Part shown: positions 26,722 through 34,307 of the stretch, one piece after another
How the letters are laid out: each line of letters starts with the position of its first letter
Numbering within the stretch: the first letter of the stretch is position 1
DNA from: an uncultured Prevotella sp.
Lineage (GTDB): Bacteria > Bacteroidota > Bacteroidia > Bacteroidales > Bacteroidaceae
Assembly (NCBI RefSeq): GCF_946404925.1
Contig: NZ_CAMJFM010000002.1
Location: forward strand, 142,990-206,989
DNA length: 64,000 nucleotides
Direction: 5' to 3'
The notes under the pieces: model-generated
What the model saw: the letters and a program-made list of their open reading frames with translations, nothing else
The model's database searches: none
Told to the model about the DNA's origin: nothing
Translations under genes and position numbers: made by a program

Positions 26722-26798
26722 GCGCAACCGATTACACATAATGTTGCAATTTTTTTTGCCCTTTGGAGAACATCCAGACGGCTTTTTTCGTATATTTG
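26722..26798 (+). promoter_or_regulatory. LacI-type operator, hairpin and -7 box before the unknown operon
   Basis: GCGCAACCGATTACAC (26722-26737; left half well conserved, right half degenerate) has its centre 61.5 bp before TATATTTG (26791-26798). Between them lies TTTGGAGAACATCCAGACGG plus a T run, shared with the amylase promoter at 29.1 kb. Confidence 0.6.
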
Positions 26799-26833
26799 CC
26801 ACAAATTATTCTTATCATCAACAAATCAGCAAT

Positions 26834-28384
26834 ATGAAGAAGATACTATTAACCATTGTAGCACTTGTTGCATTTTCTTCAGGTGTTCAGGCTCAGGGAT
26901 TCCTTAAAGGGCTTAAGGATAGGGCCAAGCAGAAAATCGCTAACAAGGTTATCGGCCAGAGTAGCGATGTAGTCATCAATGAGGAAAATCAGGAGGAAGC
27001 CGAGGCCGACGATACGCCCGTGGAGCCTCAGGCTACCGATGTCATCCCCAAACGTCGTACGTCGACCGTCGTATGGGACGGAACCTACACGCCCAGCAAG
27101 GCCTCTACAGCCAGTGCTCTGATGGCCGAGTTGCCACCATTGCCAACTGCCGAGAAGATGGCCCGTAGCACGATGGAAGAGCGCGATGCCTATAACATGA
27201 AGATTGCTGCTGTTACAGCACGTGTGACCGAATTGCAATATGCCGATGAGAGTTGCTCTGATGCCGAACTTGAGGCCTTCCGTAAGCGCTACGAAGAGCG
27301 TGTATATGCCGTTGTGGGTAGTAATGGGGATGAGACCATGTCGAAACTCGGCGTAACCAACTCGCTTCAGGCTAAAATTGAGAAGTTCGAGAAGATGAGT
27401 GAAGCTGAGCAGGTGGCCTATATCCAGAATCATCCCGAGTTTATTCAAGAGATGCAGAAGGTGGCCCAGAATGCGTCGGATATGGGTGAGCAGGCTAAGC
27501 AGATAGGACAGGGAGCCCGCACCATGGAGACAGAGTTGGCACAGCTGACAAAGCGACTTCTTGATAGAGAGACCACCGAGCTAAACCATAACTACGATGC
27601 CATCGGCGCCAAGTATAAAGACAAGCTCCAGGCCATCTATAAGCAGATTTTCGCAACAGATGATCAGGCCAAGGTAGATGCTCTCTACGACGAGGCCGAC
27701 AAGATGCTCTACAACTATCGACTTGAGGCTGCCAAGGAGTATCGTGCTTCGTTGCAGCGCCGCATCAACAACTCTCAGGAGTTCGCCTCAGAGTACGCTC
27801 GTATTGTGAACAAGGCTGTGGCTACAGGCGATGTGCCTCAGTGTGTAGTTGGCCGTGCCGACCTTAACACCGTTACGTTTGTGGCTAATGTGCTTCAGGA
27901 GGCTTATGCCAACCTGCCTGAGCTCGATGCCGCCCCTGTAGAGGAGACAACCCTCTATCAGCTTCCTCAGGGCTATGTGTTTGCATCGTGGGAGAATCGA
28001 GGCTATGTAGAGGTAGGTAGTGGTTTCTCACTCAACGGCCCTAATGGCATCAGTGGCAGCTTCCCGTTGCTAGCCTCTGGCCCCAATGGCGCTGCTGTAG
28101 TAGAGAATGGCAAGTTTCGCAAGATTAGTCAGGCCGAGCTCGACAAACTGAACCGCCAAGCCAGCGATCGCAACTATCGCAAGGCTAAGAACCTGCCTAC
28201 GCCTCCTTATGGTACTTACAAGAGCCGCAGTGGCAAGCGCGTGGTAGAATATAGTAAGAGTGGCGAACTTATCATTAACTCGATGACCACCTATTGTCCT
28301 GTAGCCTTCAAGGCTCAGAGCGATCGCTTGGAGTGGGTAGTCATCGATGGCAATAAGATTCTAAAGTGCTTATATAAACTATAA
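26834..28384 (+). CDS. Secreted coiled-coil protein of unknown function
   Basis: A 516-aa exported protein. The start at 26834 (MKKILLTIVALVAFSSGVQAQ) gives a clear signal peptide; the upstream extension to 26741 crosses the promoter. The mature part begins with an amphipathic basic stretch (GFLKGLKDRAKQKIANKVIG), then an acidic/Pro-rich linker and long helical segments (residues about 130-330). The last 120 residues are Gly/aromatic-rich and beta-like (LYQLPQGYVFASWENRGYVEVG). No enzyme motif is recognised. It overlaps nothing and is followed after 3 bp by a lysozyme-like gene, so the two form an operon. Its promoter carries the alpha-glucan LacI-type site, suggesting a link to starch use. 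Confidence 0.75.
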   Translation: MKKILLTIVALVAFSSGVQAQGFLKGLKDRAKQKIANKVIGQSSDVVINEENQEEAEADDTPVEPQATDVIPKRRTSTVVWDGTYTPSKASTASALMAELPPLPTAEKMARSTMEERDAYNMKIAAVTARVTELQYADESCSDAELEAFRKRYEERVYAVVGSNGDETMSKLGVTNSLQAKIEKFEKMSEAEQVAYIQNHPEFIQEMQKVAQNASDMGEQAKQIGQGARTMETELAQLTKRLLDRETTELNHNYDAIGAKYKDKLQAIYKQIFATDDQAKVDALYDEADKMLYNYRLEAAKEYRASLQRRINNSQEFASEYARIVNKAVATGDVPQCVVGRADLNTVTFVANVLQEAYANLPELDAAPVEETTLYQLPQGYVFASWENRGYVEVGSGFSLNGPNGISGSFPLLASGPNGAAVVENGKFRKISQAELDKLNRQASDRNYRKAKNLPTPPYGTYKSRSGKRVVEYSKSGELIINSMTTYCPVAFKAQSDRLEWVVIDGNKILKCLYKL

Positions 28385-28387
28385 GTA

Positions 28388-29095
28388 ATGCGTTTTTTCA
28401 GTCGGTATTTTGTTCTGTGGTTGCTGCTCTTATGGGGCAGCACCACAGTTTTTTCGGCCAACTACGCTAAGGAGTTCGGCTCCGACTGGACCGATGCTGC
28501 AAACTATGCCGCCCAGCATCGTGCCGAGTGGCAGTCGGTGTTCAGCGATTTTGGTGTAGATGCGCGCATAGCCGAGGCTGTGGTTTTCCCCGAGTTGGTG
28601 CGCTATTCCATGTGGCAGGATGAGATTGAGCGTGCTGCAGTAAGCGGATTTTATGTGGTGGGAGGCAAGGATAAGGCCGACTTCTCCATAGGTCGTTTTC
28701 AGATGAAGCCCTCGTTTGCCGAGGCTATCGAGGTCGAGTATAACAGCTCGCCTTTAGCACGCGAATTCGGCTTTGTATTCAATGTCCGCGATGATGCCGA
28801 TGCCCGCCGTGCGCGCGTCAGCCGCCTTAGCACTGAGGTGGGGCAGTGTCGCTATCTCGCCATCTTTATGCGACTGATGTACCTTCGTCATCCACAACTC
28901 TCGTCGCTCACACCCCTGCAGCAGCTGCGATTCCTTGCCACTGCCTACAATCGCGATCATAAAGCATCGTGGGCGCAAAATCTGCGCCTTCAGAACGAGC
29001 GCCACTTCCACACTGCCATGCTCAAAACCCGTTCTACCAAGACCTATTGCTATGCTGATATCTCAGCGGCATATTATCAATCTTCTGTACGCTAA
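28388..29095 (+). CDS. Exported lysozyme/transglycosylase-like protein
   Basis: A 235-aa protein with a signal peptide (FVLWLLLLWGSTTVFSA). The mature region has features of the lysozyme-like fold: an acidic VVFPELVRYSMWQDEIE helix whose Glu could be catalytic, SIGRFQMKPSFAEAIE, and a late AYNRD motif. These suggest SLT-type peptidoglycan cleavage, but similarity is by eye and the family is not certain. Three bp separate it from the secreted coiled-coil gene upstream, so the pair is probably translated together. It may remodel the wall to let an envelope complex assemble. Confidence 0.62.
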   Translation: MRFFSRYFVLWLLLLWGSTTVFSANYAKEFGSDWTDAANYAAQHRAEWQSVFSDFGVDARIAEAVVFPELVRYSMWQDEIERAAVSGFYVVGGKDKADFSIGRFQMKPSFAEAIEVEYNSSPLAREFGFVFNVRDDADARRARVSRLSTEVGQCRYLAIFMRLMYLRHPQLSSLTPLQQLRFLATAYNRDHKASWAQNLRLQNERHFHTAMLKTRSTKTYCYADISAAYYQSSVR

Positions 29096-29105
29096 AGATT
29101 ATATC

Positions 29106-29183
29106 GCGCAACCGATTGCGCAGGATAACCAACAGATTTTGAGCCGTTTGGAGAACATCCAGACGGCTTTTTCCTTATCTTTG
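29106..29183 (+). promoter_or_regulatory. LacI-type operator, hairpin and -7 box of the secreted alpha-amylase
   Basis: GCGCAACCGATTGCGC (29106-29121, palindromic but for one position) has its centre 62.5 bp before TATCTTTG (29176-29183). In between, AGCCGTTTGGA / TCCAGACGGCT forms an 11-bp hairpin with a T run, which may also terminate the preceding operon. Confidence 0.75.
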
Positions 29184-29213
29184 CACCGGATTTAATTAGA
29201 TAACTAAAAGCGT

Positions 29214-31277
29214 ATGAGAAGATTTTACTCCACATTGATATTCTGCCTGGTGGCTATCACATCGATGGCGCAAGGTTGGCCCGAAAACTACAAAGGCGTC
29301 ATGCTGCAGGGTTTTTATTGGGATTCTTTCGATGATAGCCGATGGAAAACGCTTGAGAAGCAGGCTGACGACCTTGCTGCAAGTTTCGACCTGATCTGGA
29401 TACCTCAGAGTGGTAACTGTGGAGGTACATCAATGGGTTACGATGACCTGTATTGGTTCTCAAATTATACCAGTTCGTTTGGTAATGAGACAACTCTGCG
29501 CTCAATGATTAATACTTTCAAAGAGAAGGGACTTGGAACCATTGCCGATGTTGTGGTAAATCACCGCAAAGTGATTGGTGCAAACGGCTCTTGGGTTGAT
29601 TTTCCTGTAGAGACCTACAAGGGAGAAACCTATGAGATGCTGGCTTCCGACATCTGCGGTAACGACGATAGCGGAAAGACAAAGACATGGGCCAGTCAGA
29701 ATGGGGTTACGTTGGGTAATAATGACACCGGCGAAGGCTGGGATGGCATGCGCGACCTGGACCATAAGAGCGAGAACGTGCAGCGTATTGTTAAGGCTTA
29801 CCTGAAGATGCTGTTGGAGGATTTAGGTTATACCGGTTTCCGTTATGACATGGTAAAAGGTTATTCAGCATCTTATACTGGTATGTACAACGCTGATTCT
29901 AACCCCAAATTCTCTGTAGGCGAATATTGGGACGGTGATGCTACAAAGGTTAAGAATTGGATTGATGGTACGAAAGTTAACGACGTAATTCAGAGTGCAG
30001 CTTTCGACTTTCCTTTCCGTTATGCCGTTCGAGATGCTATCAGTGGCGGATGGACCAAGTTGGGTAGTCCTGGCATCATTGCAACTCCGGAGTATCGTCG
30101 TTATAGTGTGACGTTTGTTGAGAATCACGATACAGAAAAGCGTTCGAATGCTGAACAGGATCCTATCAAGAAAGATACGCTTGCTGCAAATGCTTTCATG
30201 TTGGCCATGCCTGGCACACCATGCGTGTTCCTGAAGCACTGGCAGGCCTACAAGCCTGAGATTAAGGCTATGATTGAGGCCCGTAAGCTGGCTGGCATCA
30301 GCAATACCTCGACATATACCCGATTCTTTGTTGGTAATCCCACCCAGACAAGTTCGGCCTATTATGGTAATACCGTCGATGATAAGTTGATAGTAGTGGT
30401 AGGTAATACCTCGAAAGCAACACCCGATGCCGATAAATGGACCAAGATTCTGTCGGGCTATCATTATGCCTACTATCTGGCCAATACCTTAGAAACGGCT
30501 TGGGCTGATAAGGGTAGTGGTGACTTTACCGATGCTTTCGATGTGGTACTGACAGCCGTTTCGGCTACAAGTGGCGCCCAGCTGGTTTACACCACCGATG
30601 GTTCTGCACCATCAGCCACCAATGGTACAAAGGTTGACAGTGGCTCGAAGATTAAGATCGAGAAGACCACTACGCTCAAGGTTGGCTTGCTTATCGGCAG
30701 TACCGTTAGCGGCGTCATTACCCGCGTGTTTACATATAAGGAGCAAGAACAGGAACCTGAGGTAGAGATACCTGATTTCTGTAAGGTTAACGAGGGTGAG
30801 GTTTGTGCATTCTTCGAGGCTCCTGAAGAGTGGGATGCAACCATCTATTGCTGGGCATGGACAGAGTCGCCTGCTGATAATTTTACTAGTAAGACAGGAA
30901 CTTGGCCTGGTGTGGCTTGCGAATATTTGGGCGCAGCCAAGAATGGCAACAAGGTTTGGAAATGGACATGGGATGGTACAAAGGAGAAGAACTCATCGGC
31001 TACCCAGCCCGCAAAGATCATATTTAGCAATCAAGGCTCGCCTCAGACAAACAACCTTGACTTCAAGAATGGAGGTTATTATTTAAAGAAAGGTCTGTTT
31101 GATGTGGTAGCTCCAACCGGCATTCGCGCGGTGAATGCTGAGGCGCAGCAGGATGTAACTAAGGTTTATACCCTCGACGGGCGACTGGTGCGCACGGTGA
31201 AGAAGGGTAGCGATGCCCTCAGCGGCATGGCCAAGGGCATCTATATTGTAAACAAGAAGAAGTTCATAGTGAAATAA
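29214..31277 (+). CDS. Secreted GH13 alpha-amylase with starch-binding and T9SS sorting domains
   Basis: Endo-acting alpha-1,4-glucanase exported to the cell surface or medium. Signal peptide (LIFCLVAITSMAQ); GH13 barrel with DVVVNH, FRYDMVKG (nucleophile Asp212), GEYW (acid/base Glu237) and VENHDTE (Asp306). A chitobiase-type C-terminal segment follows (VYTTDGSAPSATNGTKV, about 460-510), then a CBM26-like starch-binding module (ATIYCWAWTESPADNF to IIFSNQGSPQTNNLDF, about 535-620). The end has a T9SS sorting-type segment (VYTLDGRLVRTVKKG, GIYIVNKKKFIVK). porU and porV in this window support T9SS export. Promoter with LacI-type site upstream. Confidence 0.92.
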   Translation: MRRFYSTLIFCLVAITSMAQGWPENYKGVMLQGFYWDSFDDSRWKTLEKQADDLAASFDLIWIPQSGNCGGTSMGYDDLYWFSNYTSSFGNETTLRSMINTFKEKGLGTIADVVVNHRKVIGANGSWVDFPVETYKGETYEMLASDICGNDDSGKTKTWASQNGVTLGNNDTGEGWDGMRDLDHKSENVQRIVKAYLKMLLEDLGYTGFRYDMVKGYSASYTGMYNADSNPKFSVGEYWDGDATKVKNWIDGTKVNDVIQSAAFDFPFRYAVRDAISGGWTKLGSPGIIATPEYRRYSVTFVENHDTEKRSNAEQDPIKKDTLAANAFMLAMPGTPCVFLKHWQAYKPEIKAMIEARKLAGISNTSTYTRFFVGNPTQTSSAYYGNTVDDKLIVVVGNTSKATPDADKWTKILSGYHYAYYLANTLETAWADKGSGDFTDAFDVVLTAVSATSGAQLVYTTDGSAPSATNGTKVDSGSKIKIEKTTTLKVGLLIGSTVSGVITRVFTYKEQEQEPEVEIPDFCKVNEGEVCAFFEAPEEWDATIYCWAWTESPADNFTSKTGTWPGVACEYLGAAKNGNKVWKWTWDGTKEKNSSATQPAKIIFSNQGSPQTNNLDFKNGGYYLKKGLFDVVAPTGIRAVNAEAQQDVTKVYTLDGRLVRTVKKGSDALSGMAKGIYIVNKKKFIVK

Positions 31278-31288
31278 TTGGTTAGTAG

Positions 31289-32080
31289 TTAGTGTTTAAG
31301 AAGAGAGCGGACCGCAAACCAGCTGTGAAGTAAAAAGGTTTGCACACGTCCGTAGTGATGCTCCATCACCCGATATCGCTCCCATAGCGATTCACGGTGG
31401 TGGAGTGTTGTTTGTCCCTCTTCGGTATAGTTGGCTACTACCATCTTCAGGTTCAGCAGGGGCACATTCTCCTTGGCGGCGGCCTTCATCACGCGGATAC
31501 ACCAGTCAACGTCGGCCGAATAGCGGTACTGCATGTCGTAAGGTGTGGCGATGGCGAAGTCGGTACGGGCGTAGAAGGCCTGATGACACACCAGCATGCC
31601 TTGACGGAACGATTTCCAAGTGAGGTGCTCGGGCGGAGCCAGTCGGCGATGGCGCAGGAACCGGCCTTCGCCATCTACGATGTCGGTATCGCCATACATG
31701 ACCGCTGGGAGCGGTGAGGTGAGAGGTGAGAGGTGAGAGGTGAGAGATGTGATTATTCGGCTAACAGTGTCGGGGGAGGGCAGGAAATCGCCGGCGTTGA
31801 GATAGCACACGTAGTCGCCATCAAGGCTGCGCAGGCCTTTGTTCATGGCATCGTAGATGCCCTTGTCGGGCTCGGAGGTTACCTGTATGCGGTGGCCGTT
31901 CTCGGCCGCGTTCGATCGGGCGATGTAATCATCTACCAGCTTCAGGGTGTCGTCGGTCGATGCACCATCGATAATCAGGTGCACGATGTTGGGATAGTCC
32001 TGCTGGAGCACACTGTCGAGTGTGCGCTGCAGCACCTTGGCGGCGTTAAAGGTGATGGTGACGTAGGTGATGCGTATCAT
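31289..32080 (-). CDS. Family 2 glycosyltransferase
   Basis: A 263-aa GT-A fold enzyme that adds a sugar to a surface glycan. RITYVTITFNAAKVLQRTLDSVLQQ opens the nucleotide-binding region; LIIDGASTDDTL and VCYLNAGDFL (acidic metal site) follow. Residues about 110-123 are an odd Ser/Thr/Leu/Pro stretch encoded by 7-bp repeats (31718-31748), inserted before the conserved YGDTD. The start overlaps the stop of the upstream GT4 gene by 4 bp (ATGA), so the two are coupled. Likely O-antigen, capsule or T9SS-linked A-LPS synthesis, from family knowledge; the sugar is unknown. Confidence 0.9.
   Translation of the reverse strand: MIRITYVTITFNAAKVLQRTLDSVLQQDYPNIVHLIIDGASTDDTLKLVDDYIARSNAAENGHRIQVTSEPDKGIYDAMNKGLRSLDGDYVCYLNAGDFLPSPDTVSRIITSLTSHLSPLTSPLPAVMYGDTDIVDGEGRFLRHRRLAPPEHLTWKSFRQGMLVCHQAFYARTDFAIATPYDMQYRYSADVDWCIRVMKAAAKENVPLLNLKMVVANYTEEGQTTLHHRESLWERYRVMEHHYGRVQTFLLHSWFAVRSLLKH
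31718..31748. repeat. GGTGAGA heptad repeat inside the GT2 coding region
   Basis: At least three tandem copies of ggtgaga with degenerate flanks, within the reading frame of the glycosyltransferase. Confidence 0.8.
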
Positions 32081-33342
32081 AGGCGGTAGTGTTTAAAGGC
32101 CATGGCCTGGTGGTACACATCTAAGTATTTCATGGCCACACTCTGCTGCGAGTAGCTCTGCGCCACCTTGTGGATGGCGTTGTTGCTCAGCTCGCGGTAG
32201 TCGGCCTCGTTCAGTATCCAACTGATGCCGCGCGCCAGATCGGCTGCATCGCGATACTCGGCCACGTAGCCGTTCTTCTTGTGGTCAATCTCTTCGGGTA
32301 TGCCGCCCACTCTGAATCCCACGCAGGGCACACCGCAGGCCATCGACTCCATGATGGTGTTGGGCAGATTCTCTGACAGCGATGGCAACACAAACACATC
32401 TACGGCGTTATACACGTCGACGATGCGATGCTCGTCGTTGACATAGCCCAGTGGATAGGCCTCGAGTGGCAGCTGGGCCACCACCTCCTCGGCGTGACCG
32501 CCCAAGATGACTACGCCTGGCTTCTCGCCATCGGCCTTGGCCAACTGCTGACAGGCCTCTATCAGATAGCTCATGCCCTTGTTCTCGTTGGTTACGCGCT
32601 GCGAGGCAAAGAGTATCAGCTTCTTGTCGGCTGGCAGCCCTAAGCGCTGACGGGCCTCCTGCTTATTACCTTTCTTATATACGTGCGTGTCGATGCAGTT
32701 GGGCACGCTGGTTATCTTCTGTCCGCTCAGCAGGGCGCTCTTCTTGGCTTCCTGCTCCAGCCATCGGCTGCAGGCCACGTAGTAGATGTTCTCATCGCGA
32801 AGCATGGCCAGCTTCTTCTGCCACGTCTGGTAGGCCAGGTCGTGGGGTGCCCCGTTTCGGGGCAGCAGTCGGCAGTTGCTGCAGCCCGAGGTGAACTTGC
32901 GACAGTTGAGCGTGACGTGACAGATGGCGGTGGCGGGCCAGATGTCGTGCATGGTCCATACCACAGGTTTGCCGCTGCGCAGTATCTTGCGGATGTTGCT
33001 GAGCGACAGCATGCCTTGGTTAATCCAGTGCAGGTGGATGAGGTCGGCCTCTTGGAACTCGCGCAGTTTGGTGATGTCGGTGCCGGCGTTGGCGATATCG
33101 ATCTCGAACAAGTGGTGCTTGCTGAAGTACAGGTGGCAGAACACCACCAGACGCTCCCACAGAAAGTGCCAGCGGTTTATGGGCGACTTGGGCAGTTCGG
33201 CCACTGTCAGCGTGTCGGTCTCCTTCTCGCGTACCAGCATCTTGGCCTTAACACCGTTATTGATCAGAGCTTTCATCAGTCGGTTGGCTGCTACTGCCGC
33301 ACCGCCTGTTCGCTCGCTTGTATTTACTATCAGTATCTTCAT
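32077..33342 (-). CDS. Family 4 (GT-B) glycosyltransferase
   Basis: A 421-aa GT-B enzyme. The start at 33342 (MKILIVNTSERTGGAAVAANRL) begins at the conserved first strand; the 25 extra residues of the longer ORF contain the promoter. WTMHDIWPATAICH, FASQRVTNENKGMSYLIEA and the C-terminal donor-site motif PSLSENLPNTIMESMACGVPCVGF are GT4 hallmarks. The cluster NCRKFTSGCSNC is the Cys-rich insertion seen in a subset. A minus-strand -7 box (33351-33358) ends only 8 bp before the ATG, so the message may be leaderless. Probably in surface-glycan synthesis with the GT2 next to it. Confidence 0.9.
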   Translation of the reverse strand: MKILIVNTSERTGGAAVAANRLMKALINNGVKAKMLVREKETDTLTVAELPKSPINRWHFLWERLVVFCHLYFSKHHLFEIDIANAGTDITKLREFQEADLIHLHWINQGMLSLSNIRKILRSGKPVVWTMHDIWPATAICHVTLNCRKFTSGCSNCRLLPRNGAPHDLAYQTWQKKLAMLRDENIYYVACSRWLEQEAKKSALLSGQKITSVPNCIDTHVYKKGNKQEARQRLGLPADKKLILFASQRVTNENKGMSYLIEACQQLAKADGEKPGVVILGGHAEEVVAQLPLEAYPLGYVNDEHRIVDVYNAVDVFVLPSLSENLPNTIMESMACGVPCVGFRVGGIPEEIDHKKNGYVAEYRDAADLARGISWILNEADYRELSNNAIHKVAQSYSQQSVAMKYLDVYHQAMAFKHYRL

Positions 33343-33350
33343 CTTGGTTG

Positions 33351-33358
33351 CAAAGGTA
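33351..33358 (-). promoter_or_regulatory. -7 box of the glycosyltransferase operon
   Basis: The reverse complement reads TACCTTTG, 8 bp from the ATG at 33342, implying a leaderless or near-leaderless transcript. Confidence 0.6.
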
Positions 33359-33472
33359 CAACTTCTTTTGTTAAAAGCAAGTAAAAATACGTAAATATTT
33401 GTTGTTACCGCACACAATTGGTTGACCTAAGTCAATAATAATGTTAATTTATACACTTATTCTTTGAAAATA

Positions 33473-33504
33473 TTTGGTGGATTCAAAAATTCGTCGTACC
33501 TTTG
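33473..33504 (+). promoter_or_regulatory. Consensus promoter of the small RNA candidate
   Basis: TTTG (33473-33476), 20-bp spacer, TACCTTTG (33497-33504): a full match to the Bacteroidota consensus, followed by no start codon with a usable frame. Confidence 0.75.
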
Positions 33505-33510
33505 CATCGT

Positions 33511-33758
33511 CAAAAGGTTAATAGATTAGATTGTTTTAGGTTAGTAGTAATATTTATAGTTTTAGGTTTTTAGTTATTGGTAAGAGAAAGTTTTCAACAG
33601 TAGGATAACTGGAGGTCGCTGTGAAGCTCCCTTTTAAACTTTCAAATTTTTGGTCCTGTTGGGCTGAAAATTTCTTTTTATAGAAAAAGGATTTTTAGTT
33701 AAACATAGGCTTTTGTAATGCCACAGCTCGTGAGGGTTGTGGCATTACTCTTTTTATT
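33511..33758 (+). ncRNA. Structured small RNA candidate, possibly 6S-like
   Basis: About 248 nt lie between a consensus promoter and a strong terminator, with no coding frame. The middle can fold into one long, interrupted hairpin: 5' arm 33586-33607 (GAAAGTTTTCA, CAACAG) with 3' arm 33654-33674 (TCCTGTTG, TGAAAATTTC), an inner GGAG / CTCC helix, then a CTTTTT / AAAAAG hairpin and the terminator. A long rod with internal bulges, own promoter and terminator is what is known for 6S RNA and the Bacteroidales-1 RNA. The identification is inference; no covariance search was possible. Confidence 0.55.
33715..33758. terminator. Terminator of the small RNA, also serving ispF
   Basis: A perfect 11-bp stem GTAATGCCACA / TGTGGCATTAC (33715-33748) followed by a T-rich run. 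It sits at the convergent end of ispF. Confidence 0.85.
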
Positions 33759-34230
33759 TCTCGATCAGAACCACTGCGTAAGCCGAGATACCTTCTTCGC
33801 GGCCGGTGAAGCCGAGTTTCTCGGTGGTGGTAGCCTTGATAGAGATGTCGTCCTCGTCGCAGCCGATGACCTTGGCCATACAAGCCTTCATGTCGGGGAT
33901 GTGTGGATTCATCTTGGGTCGCTCGGCGCAGATGGTGGCATCGATGTTTACCAGCTTGTAGCCCTTGGTGGCTATCAGCTCGATGGTCTTCTTCAGTATC
34001 ACCTTGCTGTCCATGCCGTCGGTAAACTCGGCTGTGTCAGGAAAGTGGTAGCCTATGTCGCGCATGTTGGCAGCGCCCAGCAGAGCGTCGCACACGGCGT
34101 GCAGCAGTACATCGGCATCGCTGTGGCCCAGCAGTCCCTTACTATGTTCAATCTTAATGCCGCCCATCCAGAGGTCGCGGCCCTCTACTAACTGATGGAC
34201 ATCAAAGCCCATTCCAACTCTAATCTTCAT
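33754..34230 (-). CDS. ispF: 2-C-methyl-D-erythritol 2,4-cyclodiphosphate synthase
   Basis: MEP-pathway enzyme making MEcPP from CDP-ME 2-phosphate for isoprenoid synthesis in the cytoplasm. The 158-aa length is normal. The metal site is visible as GFDVHQ (Asp10, His12) and GHSDADVLLHAV (His44); the conserved IKATTTEKLGFTGREEGISA closes the active site. It follows porV on the same strand after 77 bp of heptad-repeat sequence and may be read from the porU-porV operon. The stop lies inside the terminator shared with the RNA gene. Confidence 0.97.
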   Translation of the reverse strand: MKIRVGMGFDVHQLVEGRDLWMGGIKIEHSKGLLGHSDADVLLHAVCDALLGAANMRDIGYHFPDTAEFTDGMDSKVILKKTIELIATKGYKLVNIDATICAERPKMNPHIPDMKACMAKVIGCDEDDISIKATTTEKLGFTGREEGISAYAVVLIEK

Positions 34231-34307
34231 ATTTAATGTTTAATCTTTAATCTTTAATTATTAATCTTTAATTTTTAATCTTTAATTTTTAATCTTTAAT
34301 CTATAAT
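34231..34307. repeat. Heptad-period AT tract between porV and ispF
   Basis: About ten degenerate 7-bp units of the type taatctt / taatttt fill the whole spacer. Confidence 0.75.

Noticed and set aside
26741..26833. N-terminal extension of the secreted coiled-coil protein
   Set aside because: It would cross the hairpin and -7 box; the ATG at 26834 starts a proper signal peptide.
31718..31748. Possible CRISPR-like short repeats (ggtgaga)
   Set aside because: The unit is only 7 bp and contiguous, without spacers; no cas genes in the window.
32683..33384. 233-aa open frame antisense to the GT4 gene
   Set aside because: Lies over the conserved GT-B motifs on the opposite strand; no start signal or family resemblance.
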